From CAWAHD01 sp963781785 (GTDB lineage Bacteria; Planctomycetota; Planctomycetia; Isosphaerales; Isosphaeraceae), in assembly GCA_963781785.1 (NCBI GenBank), contig CAWAHD010000002.1:4402001-4466000 (forward strand): a stretch of 64,000 nt of DNA. Direction: 5' to 3'. Position numbers and translations under genes: made by a program. Positions 36,908 through 46,904 of this stretch are shown piece by piece. Numbering within the stretch: position 1 is the first letter of the stretch; the number at the start of each line of letters is the position of its first letter. A model generated the notes under the pieces. It did no database searches, had not been told where the DNA came from, and saw only the letters and a list, made by a program, of their open reading frames with translations.

Positions 36908-38976
36908 TCACTCTGGCATTTCACTCTCGGACATCGGGTCAGGCTGCTCGCTGGACAAAAGGCTCAGCTTGTCAATCGCGCTGGGCGAGCTGATGTCGAC
37001 CGCCGTCTGGCTCGGACTGGAGCCGGTCAGGTCGCGATCTGTGGCTGGGAATTCCTCGACTCGAACGAGCACGGGCCGCATCATGCTCCCCAGGTCCCTG
37101 ATTTTGCGGGCCAGGTACTTCGCACCGAGAACCATCCCCTGGTTGATCGGATGGTCGTCCTGGGCGGCGATCGGCACCGGGTGCGCGAGGCTGATCCGTT
37201 CCAGGTACGCCGCGGGGTCGAGTGCCTCGGAGCTCTTGTCGGTGACGCTGAGCCGCGCCAGCGCCGTCAGGGCCTCGGCCCGCTCGTGCGCCAGGATCGG
37301 CGCGCTGACCCGCATGCACGCGTCGGCGTGAGAAAGCGCTTTCAGCTTGTCCAGGCCGATGATCGTCACAAAGCCGCGGCCCGTGCGCTTGAAGCCGTCG
37401 ACGAACTCCAGGACGGTCGTCGCCGCAGTGTGGTCGATCAGCGTCACCAGGTCGGTGATGTGCAGGCAGACGGCCGAGGCCGATCTGGGAATCTGCGCCA
37501 TCCGCCGGTCCAAATGCATCACATTGAAGCAGACCATCGGCCGGCCAAAGTACAGGTGGTAGGTATCGCCGGCCGACCTGCTCTGCACGACCGGATCACG
37601 GAACAACTCGGTCGTCTTGCCCAGCCACCGTTTCATCACCAGTCCGGCCGTTTCGTTCCCCTCCGGACGGCCCCTTTCCACCCTTGTCACGATGATCGCT
37701 TCCAGGAGCAGCTTGGCCACGATGCCCGCCGCGATGCCCCAGAGCAGATCGGTCGTGACCGTGACCACCACCGTCGTGGTGAACACGAACAGTTGCTCGC
37801 TGCCGATGTGACTCACGTGCTTCCACACCTTGGGAGCGCAGAGCTTGTATCCGGTGTAGAGGACGATCGCCCCCAGGACCGTCATGGGCATCAGGTTGAT
37901 CAGGCTCCTTCCCAGCAGCAGATAGATGATCAGGAAGCACGCGTTGTAAAAGTTGGCCCACTGCGTCCGCGCACCACTGAGGATGCCGGTCGTGCTCTTG
38001 ACCCCGCCGGGGATGATCGTCAGCCCGCCGGCCAGGCTCGAACACAGATTCGAGATGCCCATCGCGTTCAGCGTTCTGTTCGGGTCGGACTTGCGGCGGA
38101 ACGGGTCGATCTTGTCGATGGCCGCAATCGTCGCCAGCGACTCGACCCCGTCGATCAATGTCAGCGTCACAACCGAGATCGCCACCGCCCACCACAGTGA
38201 TTGATCGGCGAACACCTGCTGGAAATGCGGGAACTGGAAGCCGTTCTTGAACGGCTCTGCCGGGATATCGATCAGGCGATCACCCTTCAGATCCAGGAAC
38301 CAGCCCAGGATCAGCCCCACCACGGCCGCGATCACTTGCGGCGGCACGACTTTCACCCACCGCGCTTTGAGCGAGGCCAGCGCAAAAATCAGTGCCAGAC
38401 TGAAGATTCCCAGCAGAAAGACTTTCGGGTCCATCTCCATGAATCGCGATGGCGTCTCGCGCACGATGCCCCAGAACTCGTGCGCCTGGAACTTGTTGCC
38501 CGGACTGCCGAAGATCAGCGGCAGTTGCTTGGCGATGATCAAGAGCCCGATCGAGGCGAGCATCCCCTCGACCACCGATGCAGGGAAGATTGCGCTGAAG
38601 CGCGCCAGCTTGAACTTGGCCAGGACGACCTGCACAACACCCGTCAGGCTAATGGCGACCAGCAAAAGTGGATAACCCACGTCTTTGTTGCCTCGCCCAA
38701 GCAGCATCATCGCGGCAAAGAGCGCGGCGCAAGCCCCGCGGCCGGTCCGCTGATCGTGACGTAAGACCCACCCAGAAATGGCAGCACCAACCCCGCGATG
38801 ATCGCCGAGATCAAGCCGCAAACCGGCGGTGCGCCCGACGCGATGGCGATGCCCAGTGAGAAAGGGAGCGACACCAGCGAAACCACCAGCCCCGCGAGCA
38901 GGTCATGACGCCAGTGCTTCAAACCGGGCAGACCGTTATCAGGCCTTTCAAGGGAAAGTGCCGAGCCATCTTGCAT
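36908..38976 (-). CDS. SulP-family inorganic anion transporter with STAS-like C-terminus, one frame break
   Basis: About 690 residues. The N-terminal frame has LPGLKHWRHDLLAGLVVSLV, PFSLGIAIASGAPPVCGLIS and GGSYVTISGPAAGLAP; a missing base near 38728 shifts it, and the next frame continues ALFAAMMLLGRGNKDVGYPL through some ten further membrane helices (for example VTLTLIDGVESLATIAAIDK, GGLTIIPGGVKSTTGILSGA). The cytoplasmic end after 37600 carries a STAS-like domain (SASAVCLHITDLVTLIDHTA). SulP proteins move sulfate, bicarbonate or related anions across the inner membrane. ATG 38976 is preferred because GAGAGG is 9 nt upstream; 38985 is the alternative. Confidence 0.87.
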
Positions 38977-39298
38977 GGAACGCATCCTCTCGGGCTGGGT
39001 TGTTCAAAAGTGGGAGGGTGCTATGTTGGTGGCGCGGGTGCGCACCGACGACGCAAGGGAGGGATGCTCAACCGCAACCGATCAGGGCAACAACGTCGCC
39101 GCGCTGGGCGATTGGCTTCAGGAGCACTGATTCGTGGTGCTGGTTTTTTGCGCGTGGCAAAAAAACACGTTACGCGCCGTAGCGGAAGATTGCAAGCCGA
39201 ACGGGCCTGGCCAACGACGGCCAGGTTCGATTTTCTCGGCGAATCCGCGCGGATTGCCGCTTGAGCGAGGCCATGGGTTCGGCTAAGTTGGACGCCCT
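38977..39298. other. Divergent intergenic region
   Basis: About 320 bp between the SulP and CHAD genes, which are transcribed away from each other, so both promoters should lie here. A T-run stretch (ttttttgcgcgtggcaaaaaaac, 39144-39166) can form a short hairpin. No gene seen. Confidence 0.4.
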
Positions 39299-40401
39299 GT
39301 GGAAGAGGAGAGGGGCACGGAACTACGCGCATTGGCACTCGGACCGATGCGATCGAGGCTCCGGTTGGTCAAAGGAGGTGCCGCGGATTCTGGCAGTTCG
39401 CGGCGCGACTCATGCTGCATCATCGTCCGTTTGCGCAGTCCTGCGGCTCGCGAGCGCCCGACTCTGGAGTGGAATCGTTGTTCGACCGGGGTACGCGCAA
39501 TCCCTGAGGTCAAGCCGGATGACCCGGTTGCGCGGGCGATCTTGTCGGCGCTGCGAGCGGGGGTCTCCCGGATCGTATCCAGAGAGTCCGCGGCGAGGAT
39601 TTGCGAAAACGAGGGTGTCCACCGCCTGCGCGTTGCGACCCGCCGCCTGCGCAGCGAGCTTCGCGCACTGGATGGCCTGATCGAAGACGACTGGCGCGCA
39701 AGTCGACGGCGAGCTGAAATGGCTGGCTGGCCTGCTCGGCGAGGTGCGCGATCTCGATGTTCTCTCGGCTCGACTCCGCGAGGCGATCTCGGAAGAAGAG
39801 CGCTCTGACTCGGACGCACCGCCGCTTGCCCCCCTGTTCAACGATCTCGAAGCGCAACGATCCCAGGCGGTCCGGAGACTGACCGATGGGCTTCGGAGCG
39901 ATCGCTATCACAGTCTGCTGGCCAAGCTCGTGAATACCGGGGACGTGCCCGTGATCAAGGATCTGGCTGGCGAGCCGTGCCGCACCGCGCTGCCACCCCT
40001 GGCCCTGACCGCCTGGCGGCGGCTGGCGAAGGCGGCGCGGCGGTTGCGGCCGTCGACGCCCGTCGAGCAGTTCCATGAAGTGCGCAAACGAGCCAAGCGC
40101 GCGCGCTACACCGCCGAGCTGATTACCCCTTTCCTGGACCGTCGGGCCGGCAGAGGCGCGACTCGATTTATTCGCTCGACCACCCGAGTTCAAGACCTGC
40201 TCGGCGAGCACCAGGACGCGGTCGTCGCCGCCGCCGAGATCGAGCACAGCCTGTCCGCGCACTCGGATGATCCTGCCTTCGTGCGCAGCAGAACGGTTGC
40301 TAGAAACCCAGCGAGCGGCCGCCCAGGCCGCCCGCGATTCGTTCTTCAAGGTCTGGAGCAAGCTCGATCGCAAGCGGCAGCGCCGCTGGATCCGAGTTTA
40401 G
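39299..40401 (+). CDS. CHAD-domain protein, two frame breaks
   Basis: A helical, His/Arg/Lys-rich protein. The CHAD signature in the first frame is EGVHRLRVATRRLRSELRAL; the second frame gives ELKWLAGLLGEVRDLDVLSA, FHEVRKRAKRARYTAELITP and VQDLLGEHQDAVVAAAEIEH; the third ends AERLLETQRAAAQAARDSFF and DRKRQRRWIRV at a TAG (40399-40401). Extra bases near 39694 and 40285 explain the shifts. CHAD domains bind inorganic polyphosphate in other bacteria. The start is uncertain: the frame is open from 39299, but family-like sequence begins near 39490 (EVKPDDPVARAILSALRAG). Confidence 0.8.
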
Positions 40402-40450
40402 ACCAGAGCGTGGATCGGGGCGTGAGCGCACGGATCAGGCAATCCTCCGC

Positions 40451-42298
40451 CTATGGCGGCGACGACTCCTGTGCGCGATCCGGCGGATCCTGGCTCGCGA
40501 TCGCTTCCACCTTGCCGAGGCAGGACGTGAACCGCATTCCGCCCCGTCCGTCAGGGCAATACTGGAAAACTTGTAACGAGCCCGGAACAAATCGGCCCCA
40601 TCCGAAAAGGAGTTGTCGTGCTTCTTGGTCAAACTCGGTCGCGGTGCGTTTGCCCGATATGAAGAGATGAGTCGGTCCAAAGCTGGGGACATAAGCCTTG
40701 CCGAAATAAGAGTATCCAGCCCATCGACGATCGAGCAAGATGAGGCTGCGGCAACGTGTTCCAAAAACGAGCGCTGAGCCATCGATCACGCGTGCCTGCC
40801 CACCGAGCAGCTTTCGAACCTGCCTGGACGTGTCACGAAGCGTGAAACTCAGCCGGCTGGTGTCGCCGGCGATCGTGATCATCTGGAACGGCAGACCCAG
40901 CGCGACGATCACCGCAGCGACCTTGCCGACGGGGCACCGAAGCTCCGGCAAGGCAGCGGCAGCGAGACGGAGGACTGCATAGACTCCCACGCTCGCCACG
41001 CCCGTCGCCAGCGCAGCCACGAGCGGGAACGACAGCCTGGGCGTTGCGCCGAGCCGCACGGTTGCCGTCCATGGACCGATCGCCCGGATGATCGGCAGCC
41101 GCAGGTAAAGGACGGGAGGAAGACCGACCATGATTCCGCCGGCGGCCATCGTCAGGAACGACCGTTGGGAAGGTCGATTCCATTCGAAAGCGATGATTTC
41201 GCGCCGTCGAGGGCACAGCGCCTGCACGCCGAGGATCACCAGTGGAACAACAAAGGAATAGTAGCGTCGATCCTGAGGATTGGAATTCAGTACAAAGTGA
41301 GGCAGGAACATCGCAATCCACAATAGCGCGAACCGTTCCAGCTCGGAGAGTTCCCTGGCCTCTACCAGAAGGCCGCGACGTCGGACCATGAGACCCTTAT
41401 GTATCGCCCAGAGAGATGCCAGCCCGACGGGGAGGACGGCTTGAGTGAGCAGGCCGGAATAGCCTGCGGTTCCCCTGCCGATCGTCAATCCAAACGTGAA
41501 CACAGCAATGAGCGTTGAGAAACCTTCATTCCTCGTTTCGTGGAAGAGGCGCCCGTTCTGAAAGACATACTCATTCCAGTTTGGCAGGATCAAGGTGACG
41601 AACCATGCCGCCCAGCATACAACGACACCAGCCAGATAGGCGGCGAGCTTTTTGATCACGGTCATTCGGTTGATCGGATCACGATGCCCCGAGCAGCCCG
41701 ACCGCGGTCCCAGGAGCACGAAAACGACTGGCACCGCCAGGAAGAAGACAGCACTTGCCTTTGCCATGAAGGAGAGAACCGAGGCAACGCCGGCGCAGAA
41801 GAGCGCGAACGTGCGGTGGCGCGATGTCATCACCAAGCACGCGGCGAGAGTCATCAAGCAAGCCGGAAGCGGCTCGACAAACCCGACGCGGTCATAAGAG
41901 ATGGTGAAATAATCGAGAGCCAGAATCCCCATTCCGGCCAGACCGGACCAACGATCCATTTTTCGTGCGAGCAGCACGCCCAATAGCGCGATCGTCATCA
42001 ACCCGCTCAAGGCCGAGACGACCCGTGTCGCCTCAAGACTGACCCCTGCCGACATGAAGCAAATCCAGACGAGCGCCGTGTGGAGGGGAGCCGCGAACAG
42101 CCCTTGATTGAAGTCGTCGAGGATCCATTTCCCAAAAAGCACATGGTTGCGCGCGTTATGGGCCCACCACGCTTCGTCAGTGATGAAATCTTGTGACAGG
42201 CTGGCGGGAGGGTCCGCGCTGATCGCGACCAGACGAAGGGCACCGGCGGCCAGCAGTATCAACAAGAAAATAATGATATGTATGTTATTACGAATCAC
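40451..42298 (-). CDS. GT-C (GT39/ArnT-like) integral membrane glycosyltransferase
   Basis: About 615 residues with some 11 predicted membrane helices. After the first helix (IIIFLLILLAAGALRLVAI) comes the acidic loop DFITDEAWWAHNARNHVLFG, where the paired Asp-Glu matches the catalytic metal-binding loop of GT-C enzymes that use polyprenyl-phosphate sugars. Helices include LSFMAKASAVFFLAVPVVFV and YYSFVVPLVILGVQAL. The C-terminal 130 residues form an extracytoplasmic domain (LVFGTRCRSLILLDRRWAGY). The GTG at 42298 has GAGGGA 5 nt upstream; the frame is open to another GTG at 42355 that lacks a ribosome site. Donor and acceptor unknown. Confidence 0.78.
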   Translation of the reverse strand: MIRNNIHIIIFLLILLAAGALRLVAISADPPASLSQDFITDEAWWAHNARNHVLFGKWILDDFNQGLFAAPLHTALVWICFMSAGVSLEATRVVSALSGLMTIALLGVLLARKMDRWSGLAGMGILALDYFTISYDRVGFVEPLPACLMTLAACLVMTSRHRTFALFCAGVASVLSFMAKASAVFFLAVPVVFVLLGPRSGCSGHRDPINRMTVIKKLAAYLAGVVVCWAAWFVTLILPNWNEYVFQNGRLFHETRNEGFSTLIAVFTFGLTIGRGTAGYSGLLTQAVLPVGLASLWAIHKGLMVRRRGLLVEARELSELERFALLWIAMFLPHFVLNSNPQDRRYYSFVVPLVILGVQALCPRRREIIAFEWNRPSQRSFLTMAAGGIMVGLPPVLYLRLPIIRAIGPWTATVRLGATPRLSFPLVAALATGVASVGVYAVLRLAAAALPELRCPVGKVAAVIVALGLPFQMITIAGDTSRLSFTLRDTSRQVRKLLGGQARVIDGSALVFGTRCRSLILLDRRWAGYSYFGKAYVPSFGPTHLFISGKRTATEFDQEARQLLFGWGRFVPGSLQVFQYCPDGRGGMRFTSCLGKVEAIASQDPPDRAQESSPP

Positions 42299-42558
42299 AG
42301 CGGTCCCTCGAAGCCGCGTGACCGATCTCCGCGTATAGAATAGCGGACCTGGCACGACGATGCGATACTGTTGAATAGGCTCGGCGACAGGGGTGGGTGC
42401 GTCTGCGAATCTGCGTATGTGCCGCCCGCCGCGCCGCGGGGGGTCAGTGGGAATCAGTGGATCATGGCGCTACGATTCGAGCAGCGAGTGCACTGTGGCC
42501 GCGGATGTCAGCGGTCATTTCGCGCCGTTTGCGGCATTTCTGCCAGGAGACGACACTC

Positions 42559-44997
42559 TTGACGGATTCGTCGGAACACACGCACGTGACCGGGCAGAAT
42601 CGCCAGAAAGCCGAAAGCCGCGAGCCGGTGAAGGATCCGGTCTGCGACATGGACGTGTTCCCGGAGAAAGCGGCCGGATCGGTCGACCACGAGGGTCGCA
42701 CCTATTACTTTTGCAGCCGGCGCTGTGCCGAGCGGTTTCGGGAGGACCCGGCTCGGTTCCTGGCGAAGCCCCCCCCTGCCCCCGGCCACCTGGCCATGCC
42801 GGTCGTGCACTCGCTGGCTCCCGTCGCCGGCACTCGGAGACCAGGTGCGGCGTCCCCGGTGCTGGAGGCTGGAGCTGGCTACACCTGCCCCATGCACCCG
42901 GAGGTCCGGAGCGACCGCCCGGGCTCCTGCCCGATCTGCGGGATGGCCCTGGAGCCGCTGACCGTCTCGGCGGGTGATTCCGACGTCGATCACGAACTGC
43001 TGGACATGAGCCGCCGATTCTGGATCAGCCTGGTCTTGACGATTCCGCTCGTCGTCTTCTCGATGGCGGAGATGGTCCTGGGAGTTGGTCCTGTCAGCTT
43101 GTTGTCGGGGAGTGCGACAGTCTGGCTTCAGCTTCTCTTGGCGACCCCGGTGGTGATCTGGGGTGGATGGCCGTTCTTCGAACGCGGAATAGCCTCACTG
43201 GTCAGTCGCAGGTTGAACATGTTCACACTGATTGCGATGGGGACGGGGACAGCTTATGCGTTCAGTGTGCTCGCCGTATTGGCCCCCTCACTTTTTCCGG
43301 AGTCGTTCCGAGGTCAGCATGGCCATGGCTCGGTACCCGTCTATTTCGAGCCGGCGGCGGCGATCGTCACTCTTGTGTTGCTGGGTCAGGTGCTCGAATT
43401 GCGAGCCCGGCACCAGACCGGCAGCGCGATCCGGGCCTTGCTGAAACTGGCCCCCAAAACCGCGCGGCGGCTGCGAGAGGATGGCACGGATGAGGACGTT
43501 GCGCTCGACCAGGTCGCGCCAGGAGACCGGCTGCGGATCCGGCCGGGAGAAAAAGTGCCGGTCGACGGCGTTGTGATCGAGGGATCGAGCTCCGTCGACG
43601 AATCGATGATCAGCGGCGAGCCGATCCCGGTCGAGAAAAATCCAGAGGCACGCGTGATCGGCGGCACGGTTAACGGCACCGGCAGCCTGGTCATGCGGGC
43701 CGAGCGGGTTGGCGCCGAAATGATGCTCGCCCAGATCGTGCGCATGGTGAGCGAGGCACGACGCACCCGTGCGCCGATCCAGCGGCTGGCCGACGTCGTC
43801 TCGTCCTATTTCGTCCCTGCAGTGATCTTGGTCGCGATGATCACGTTCTGCGCCTGGAGTTATTTCGGCCCCGAGCCGCGCATGGCCTACGCCCTGGTCA
43901 ACGCCATTTCCGTTTTGATCATCGCCTGTCCCTGTGCCTTGGGGCTCGCGACGCCAATGTCGATCATGGTGGGCACCGGCCGGGGAGCGACCGCAGGAGT
44001 ACTGGTCAAGAATGCCGAGGCGCTCGAGATCCTGGAACGGGTCGATACCCTCGTCGTCGACAAGACCGGCACACTGACGCAGGGGAAGCCACGGGTCGTT
44101 TCGATTGTGCCCGTGCCCGGGCAGGACGAATCCGAGTTGCTGCGGCTAGCCGCCAGCCTCGAGCAGGCGAGCGAGCATCCGCTCGCCGCTTCCATCATCG
44201 AGGCTGCGCACGGCAAGGGGCTTCCCCTAGCTCGGGTCGAGGCATTCCGGTCGCACACCGGAAAGGGGATCGAAGGAACAGTGGAAGGCCACGCCTTGGC
44301 CATCGGCAGTCGGGTGCTTCTCGAACAGCTCGGAGTGCCCGCGCTCGCGCTGGGCGATCGCGCCATGGACCTCCTGCGCGACGGCCAGACGGTTGTCTTC
44401 ATCCTCAGAGACGGCCGGTTGGTGGGATTGATCGGCATCGCCGATCCCATCAAGGAATCAGCAGCCGGTGCGCTCGATGACCTGCGGAGCGAAGGTCTGC
44501 GGGTGATCGTGCTCACCGGCGACAATCGAGTCACGGCCGAGGCTGTGGCGCGCCGGCTCATGGTCGACGAGGTTCGGGCCGAGGTGTTGCCGGACCAGAA
44601 GGCCGGGGAGGTCAAGCGGCTCCAAACCGAAGGCCGGACTGTCGCGATGGCGGGTGATGGGGTGAACGACGCCCCGGCGCTCGCGCAGGCCGATGTGGGC
44701 ATCGCGATGGGCACCGGCACCGATGTGGCCATGGAGAGTGCTCAGGTGACCCTGGTCCAGGGTGACCTGCGGGGCATCGTCCGGGCTCGCCGGCTCAGCC
44801 GCGCGACCATGGCGAACATCCGCCAGAACCTCCTCTTCGCGTTTCTTTACAACGCATTGGGGGTGCCGATCGCGGCAGGCGTGCTTTACCCGGCGGCGGG
44901 TATCCTGCTCAGTCCGATGATCGCGAGCCTGGCCATGACTCTGAGCTCGGTCTCGGTGATTGTCAATGCGCTGCGGCTCCGCAAGGTGGCGCTCTAA
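42559..44997 (+). CDS. copA: Copper-translocating P1B-type ATPase with YHS and heavy-metal-binding N-terminal domains
   Basis: 812 residues from TTG 42559, chosen because AGGAGA lies 8 nt upstream; in-frame ATGs further up have no ribosome site. The N-terminus has a YHS domain (VKDPVCDMDVFPEKAAGSVD) and a heavy-metal-binding segment (YTCPMHPEVRSDRPGSCPIC). Eight membrane helices include the ion-binding IIACPCALGLATP. Phosphorylation loop DKTGTLTQGK, actuator SMISGEPIPVEK, nucleotide domain Ser-Glu-His-Pro (EQASEHPLAASII) and hinge GDGVNDAPALAQADVGIAMG are complete. It exports Cu(I) (possibly Ag) to the periplasm. It is divergent from the GT-C gene and has no neighbouring regulator gene. Confidence 0.93.
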   Translation: MTDSSEHTHVTGQNRQKAESREPVKDPVCDMDVFPEKAAGSVDHEGRTYYFCSRRCAERFREDPARFLAKPPPAPGHLAMPVVHSLAPVAGTRRPGAASPVLEAGAGYTCPMHPEVRSDRPGSCPICGMALEPLTVSAGDSDVDHELLDMSRRFWISLVLTIPLVVFSMAEMVLGVGPVSLLSGSATVWLQLLLATPVVIWGGWPFFERGIASLVSRRLNMFTLIAMGTGTAYAFSVLAVLAPSLFPESFRGQHGHGSVPVYFEPAAAIVTLVLLGQVLELRARHQTGSAIRALLKLAPKTARRLREDGTDEDVALDQVAPGDRLRIRPGEKVPVDGVVIEGSSSVDESMISGEPIPVEKNPEARVIGGTVNGTGSLVMRAERVGAEMMLAQIVRMVSEARRTRAPIQRLADVVSSYFVPAVILVAMITFCAWSYFGPEPRMAYALVNAISVLIIACPCALGLATPMSIMVGTGRGATAGVLVKNAEALEILERVDTLVVDKTGTLTQGKPRVVSIVPVPGQDESELLRLAASLEQASEHPLAASIIEAAHGKGLPLARVEAFRSHTGKGIEGTVEGHALAIGSRVLLEQLGVPALALGDRAMDLLRDGQTVVFILRDGRLVGLIGIADPIKESAAGALDDLRSEGLRVIVLTGDNRVTAEAVARRLMVDEVRAEVLPDQKAGEVKRLQTEGRTVAMAGDGVNDAPALAQADVGIAMGTGTDVAMESAQVTLVQGDLRGIVRARRLSRATMANIRQNLLFAFLYNALGVPIAAGVLYPAAGILLSPMIASLAMTLSSVSVIVNALRLRKVAL

Positions 44998-45148
44998 AAG
45001 GGAGAGCCGCAAGCTGAAGGAGTGGCTCATCCTCATTCGACCTCAGAAAGCGTTGCTCGACGCGACAATGGACCGACGTGAGTTGGCCCAGCTCCAAGGC
45101 TGCGAGATTCGATCCCCCCGCCATAACGTAATCCGGGATCGCGACGGC

Positions 45149-46804
45149 TCAATGCGATCCGTGCACCGCCTGGGCTTGAGTCTTCTCCGTGGCGATCGCG
45201 CACAGGCTGAGATGATGGCCGAGCTTCGGATCGGGTTGGGGAAAATCCTGCCGAAAATGAACGCCGCGTGATTCGGTGCGCAAAGTCGCACCGGCGACCA
45301 TCAGCCGTGCGACCAGGAGCATGTTCTGCATGGTCCATCCGGGTGTGTCGTCAAACTCCAAGGGCAGGATATAGCGGCTCCAGTGGTCCACGCGCTCGGC
45401 GGCTTCTTTCAGTCCAGCCTCATCTCGGGTGATTCCCACGCGTCGCCAGAGTAGGGCGCGGAGCGATTCCCTCAGATCGGCCAGGTCGATACGAGCTCGA
45501 CCGTCGTGGGGGGTCGGCGCGGATATGGCTGGTACGGCGAGCGGCTGAGGTCCGGCCGAGTCGAGCTCTGCGACAATGTCGTTGGCCACATTGGCCCCGA
45601 ACACGAGCCCCTCCAGGAGACTGTTCGAAGCCAGCCGATTGGCGCCGTGAAGCCCAGAGCTGGTCACCTCGCCGGCCGCCCAGAGCCCGGGCAGCGTCGT
45701 TCGCCCGTGAAGATCGACGGTGACTCCTCCGATCATGTAATGGGCCCCAGGACACACTGGAATGGGGTCCCGGGTGATGTCAAGGTCGAAGTTCCGGCAC
45801 AGCCGATCGATCCCGGGGAAGCGGCGACGGATGTGCGCCGCATCGAGGTGAGAGAGGTCGAGATAAACGTTGGGGTGCTGAGTCTTGGCCATCTGGGCCG
45901 AGATCGCCAGCGAGACGATGTCGCGCGGTGCCAGCTCGGCGAGCGGATGGAGAGCGGGCATGAATCGCTCGCCATTGCGGTCGCGCAGATAGGCACCTTC
46001 GCCGCGCAAGGCTTCCGTCAAGAGATGGCGAGTCGAGCCGGCGATGTAAAGAACGGTGGGATGAAATTGCATGAATTCCATGTCGCGGAGCTCAGCACCC
46101 GCGCGATAGGCCATGGCGTGTCCATCCGCCGTAGCGATCGGCGGATTGGTCGTTTCGCGATAGAGCTGGCCCGCACCACCGGTCGCCAGCACGACGGCTC
46201 GCGCCCAGACCAAAGCGAATCCGCGCCGGCGGTCCCAGACGAGAACACCTCGGCATTCGCCTTCATGGGTGATCAGATCGATCGTGAAGCTGTTCTGCCA
46301 GATTCGGGTGTTTTGCCGGGCGCGAGCCTTGCCGATCACGGCCCGCATGATCTCGCGTCCGGTCTCGTCGCCCAGGGCATGAACGATGCGCGCATGGGAG
46401 TGACCTCCTTCCAGGCCGAGGGCGACGTGGCCGTTCACGCGGTCGAAATGAGTCCCCCACTCGACCAGCTCGGCGATCCGCGTGGGCGCCTCACGTACGA
46501 CCATCTCCACCACATTGGCGTCGCACAGGCCCTTGCCAGCGGCCAGGGTGTCTGCGATATGGTTGTCGAACCGGTCTTCCGGATCGAGCACGCTGGCGAT
46601 TCCCCCCTGTGCGTAGTGGCTGTTGCTCTCGCGGACCTCGTCCTTGGTCACGACCAGCACTCGATACGACTCAGGAATGCCGAGTGCAGATCGAAGGCCC
46701 GCGATGCCGCCGCCGATGATCAAGACATCGGTGAAGTGATGAGGAAGATCTCTCGGGTCAAAGCCGACCAGATAGCGGCGCGGGGGCGAATAGACGATCG
46801 ACAT
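45149..46804 (-). CDS. nadB: L-aspartate oxidase
   Basis: 551 residues, the normal length. FAD-binding N-terminus DVLIIGGGIAGLRSALGI, substrate loop NSHYAQGGIASVLDPED, GLEGGHSHARIVHALGDETG, RDMEFMQFHPTVLYIAG, active-site Arg/His in APRDIVSLAI and CPGAHYMIGGVTVD, and ANRLASNSLLEGLVFGANVA near the end. It oxidises aspartate to iminoaspartate, the first step of NAD synthesis, with NadA (not in this window). ATG 46804 (MSIVYSPPRRYLVGFDP) has GAGGG 8 nt upstream; an earlier in-frame start at 46822 is less likely. It follows the giant-protein gene by 100 bp on the same strand. Confidence 0.93.
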   Translation of the reverse strand: MSIVYSPPRRYLVGFDPRDLPHHFTDVLIIGGGIAGLRSALGIPESYRVLVVTKDEVRESNSHYAQGGIASVLDPEDRFDNHIADTLAAGKGLCDANVVEMVVREAPTRIAELVEWGTHFDRVNGHVALGLEGGHSHARIVHALGDETGREIMRAVIGKARARQNTRIWQNSFTIDLITHEGECRGVLVWDRRRGFALVWARAVVLATGGAGQLYRETTNPPIATADGHAMAYRAGAELRDMEFMQFHPTVLYIAGSTRHLLTEALRGEGAYLRDRNGERFMPALHPLAELAPRDIVSLAISAQMAKTQHPNVYLDLSHLDAAHIRRRFPGIDRLCRNFDLDITRDPIPVCPGAHYMIGGVTVDLHGRTTLPGLWAAGEVTSSGLHGANRLASNSLLEGLVFGANVANDIVAELDSAGPQPLAVPAISAPTPHDGRARIDLADLRESLRALLWRRVGITRDEAGLKEAAERVDHWSRYILPLEFDDTPGWTMQNMLLVARLMVAGATLRTESRGVHFRQDFPQPDPKLGHHLSLCAIATEKTQAQAVHGSH

Positions 46805-46904
46805 GGGCAGCGCCCTCGTCAAATCCCTCCAGCCTGCCCTTCCCAGGCAAAAGGGTGGCTAAAGATCCAGTGCCAAGGTGTGGGTGAGTGCCGGGCCAGG
46901 ATTT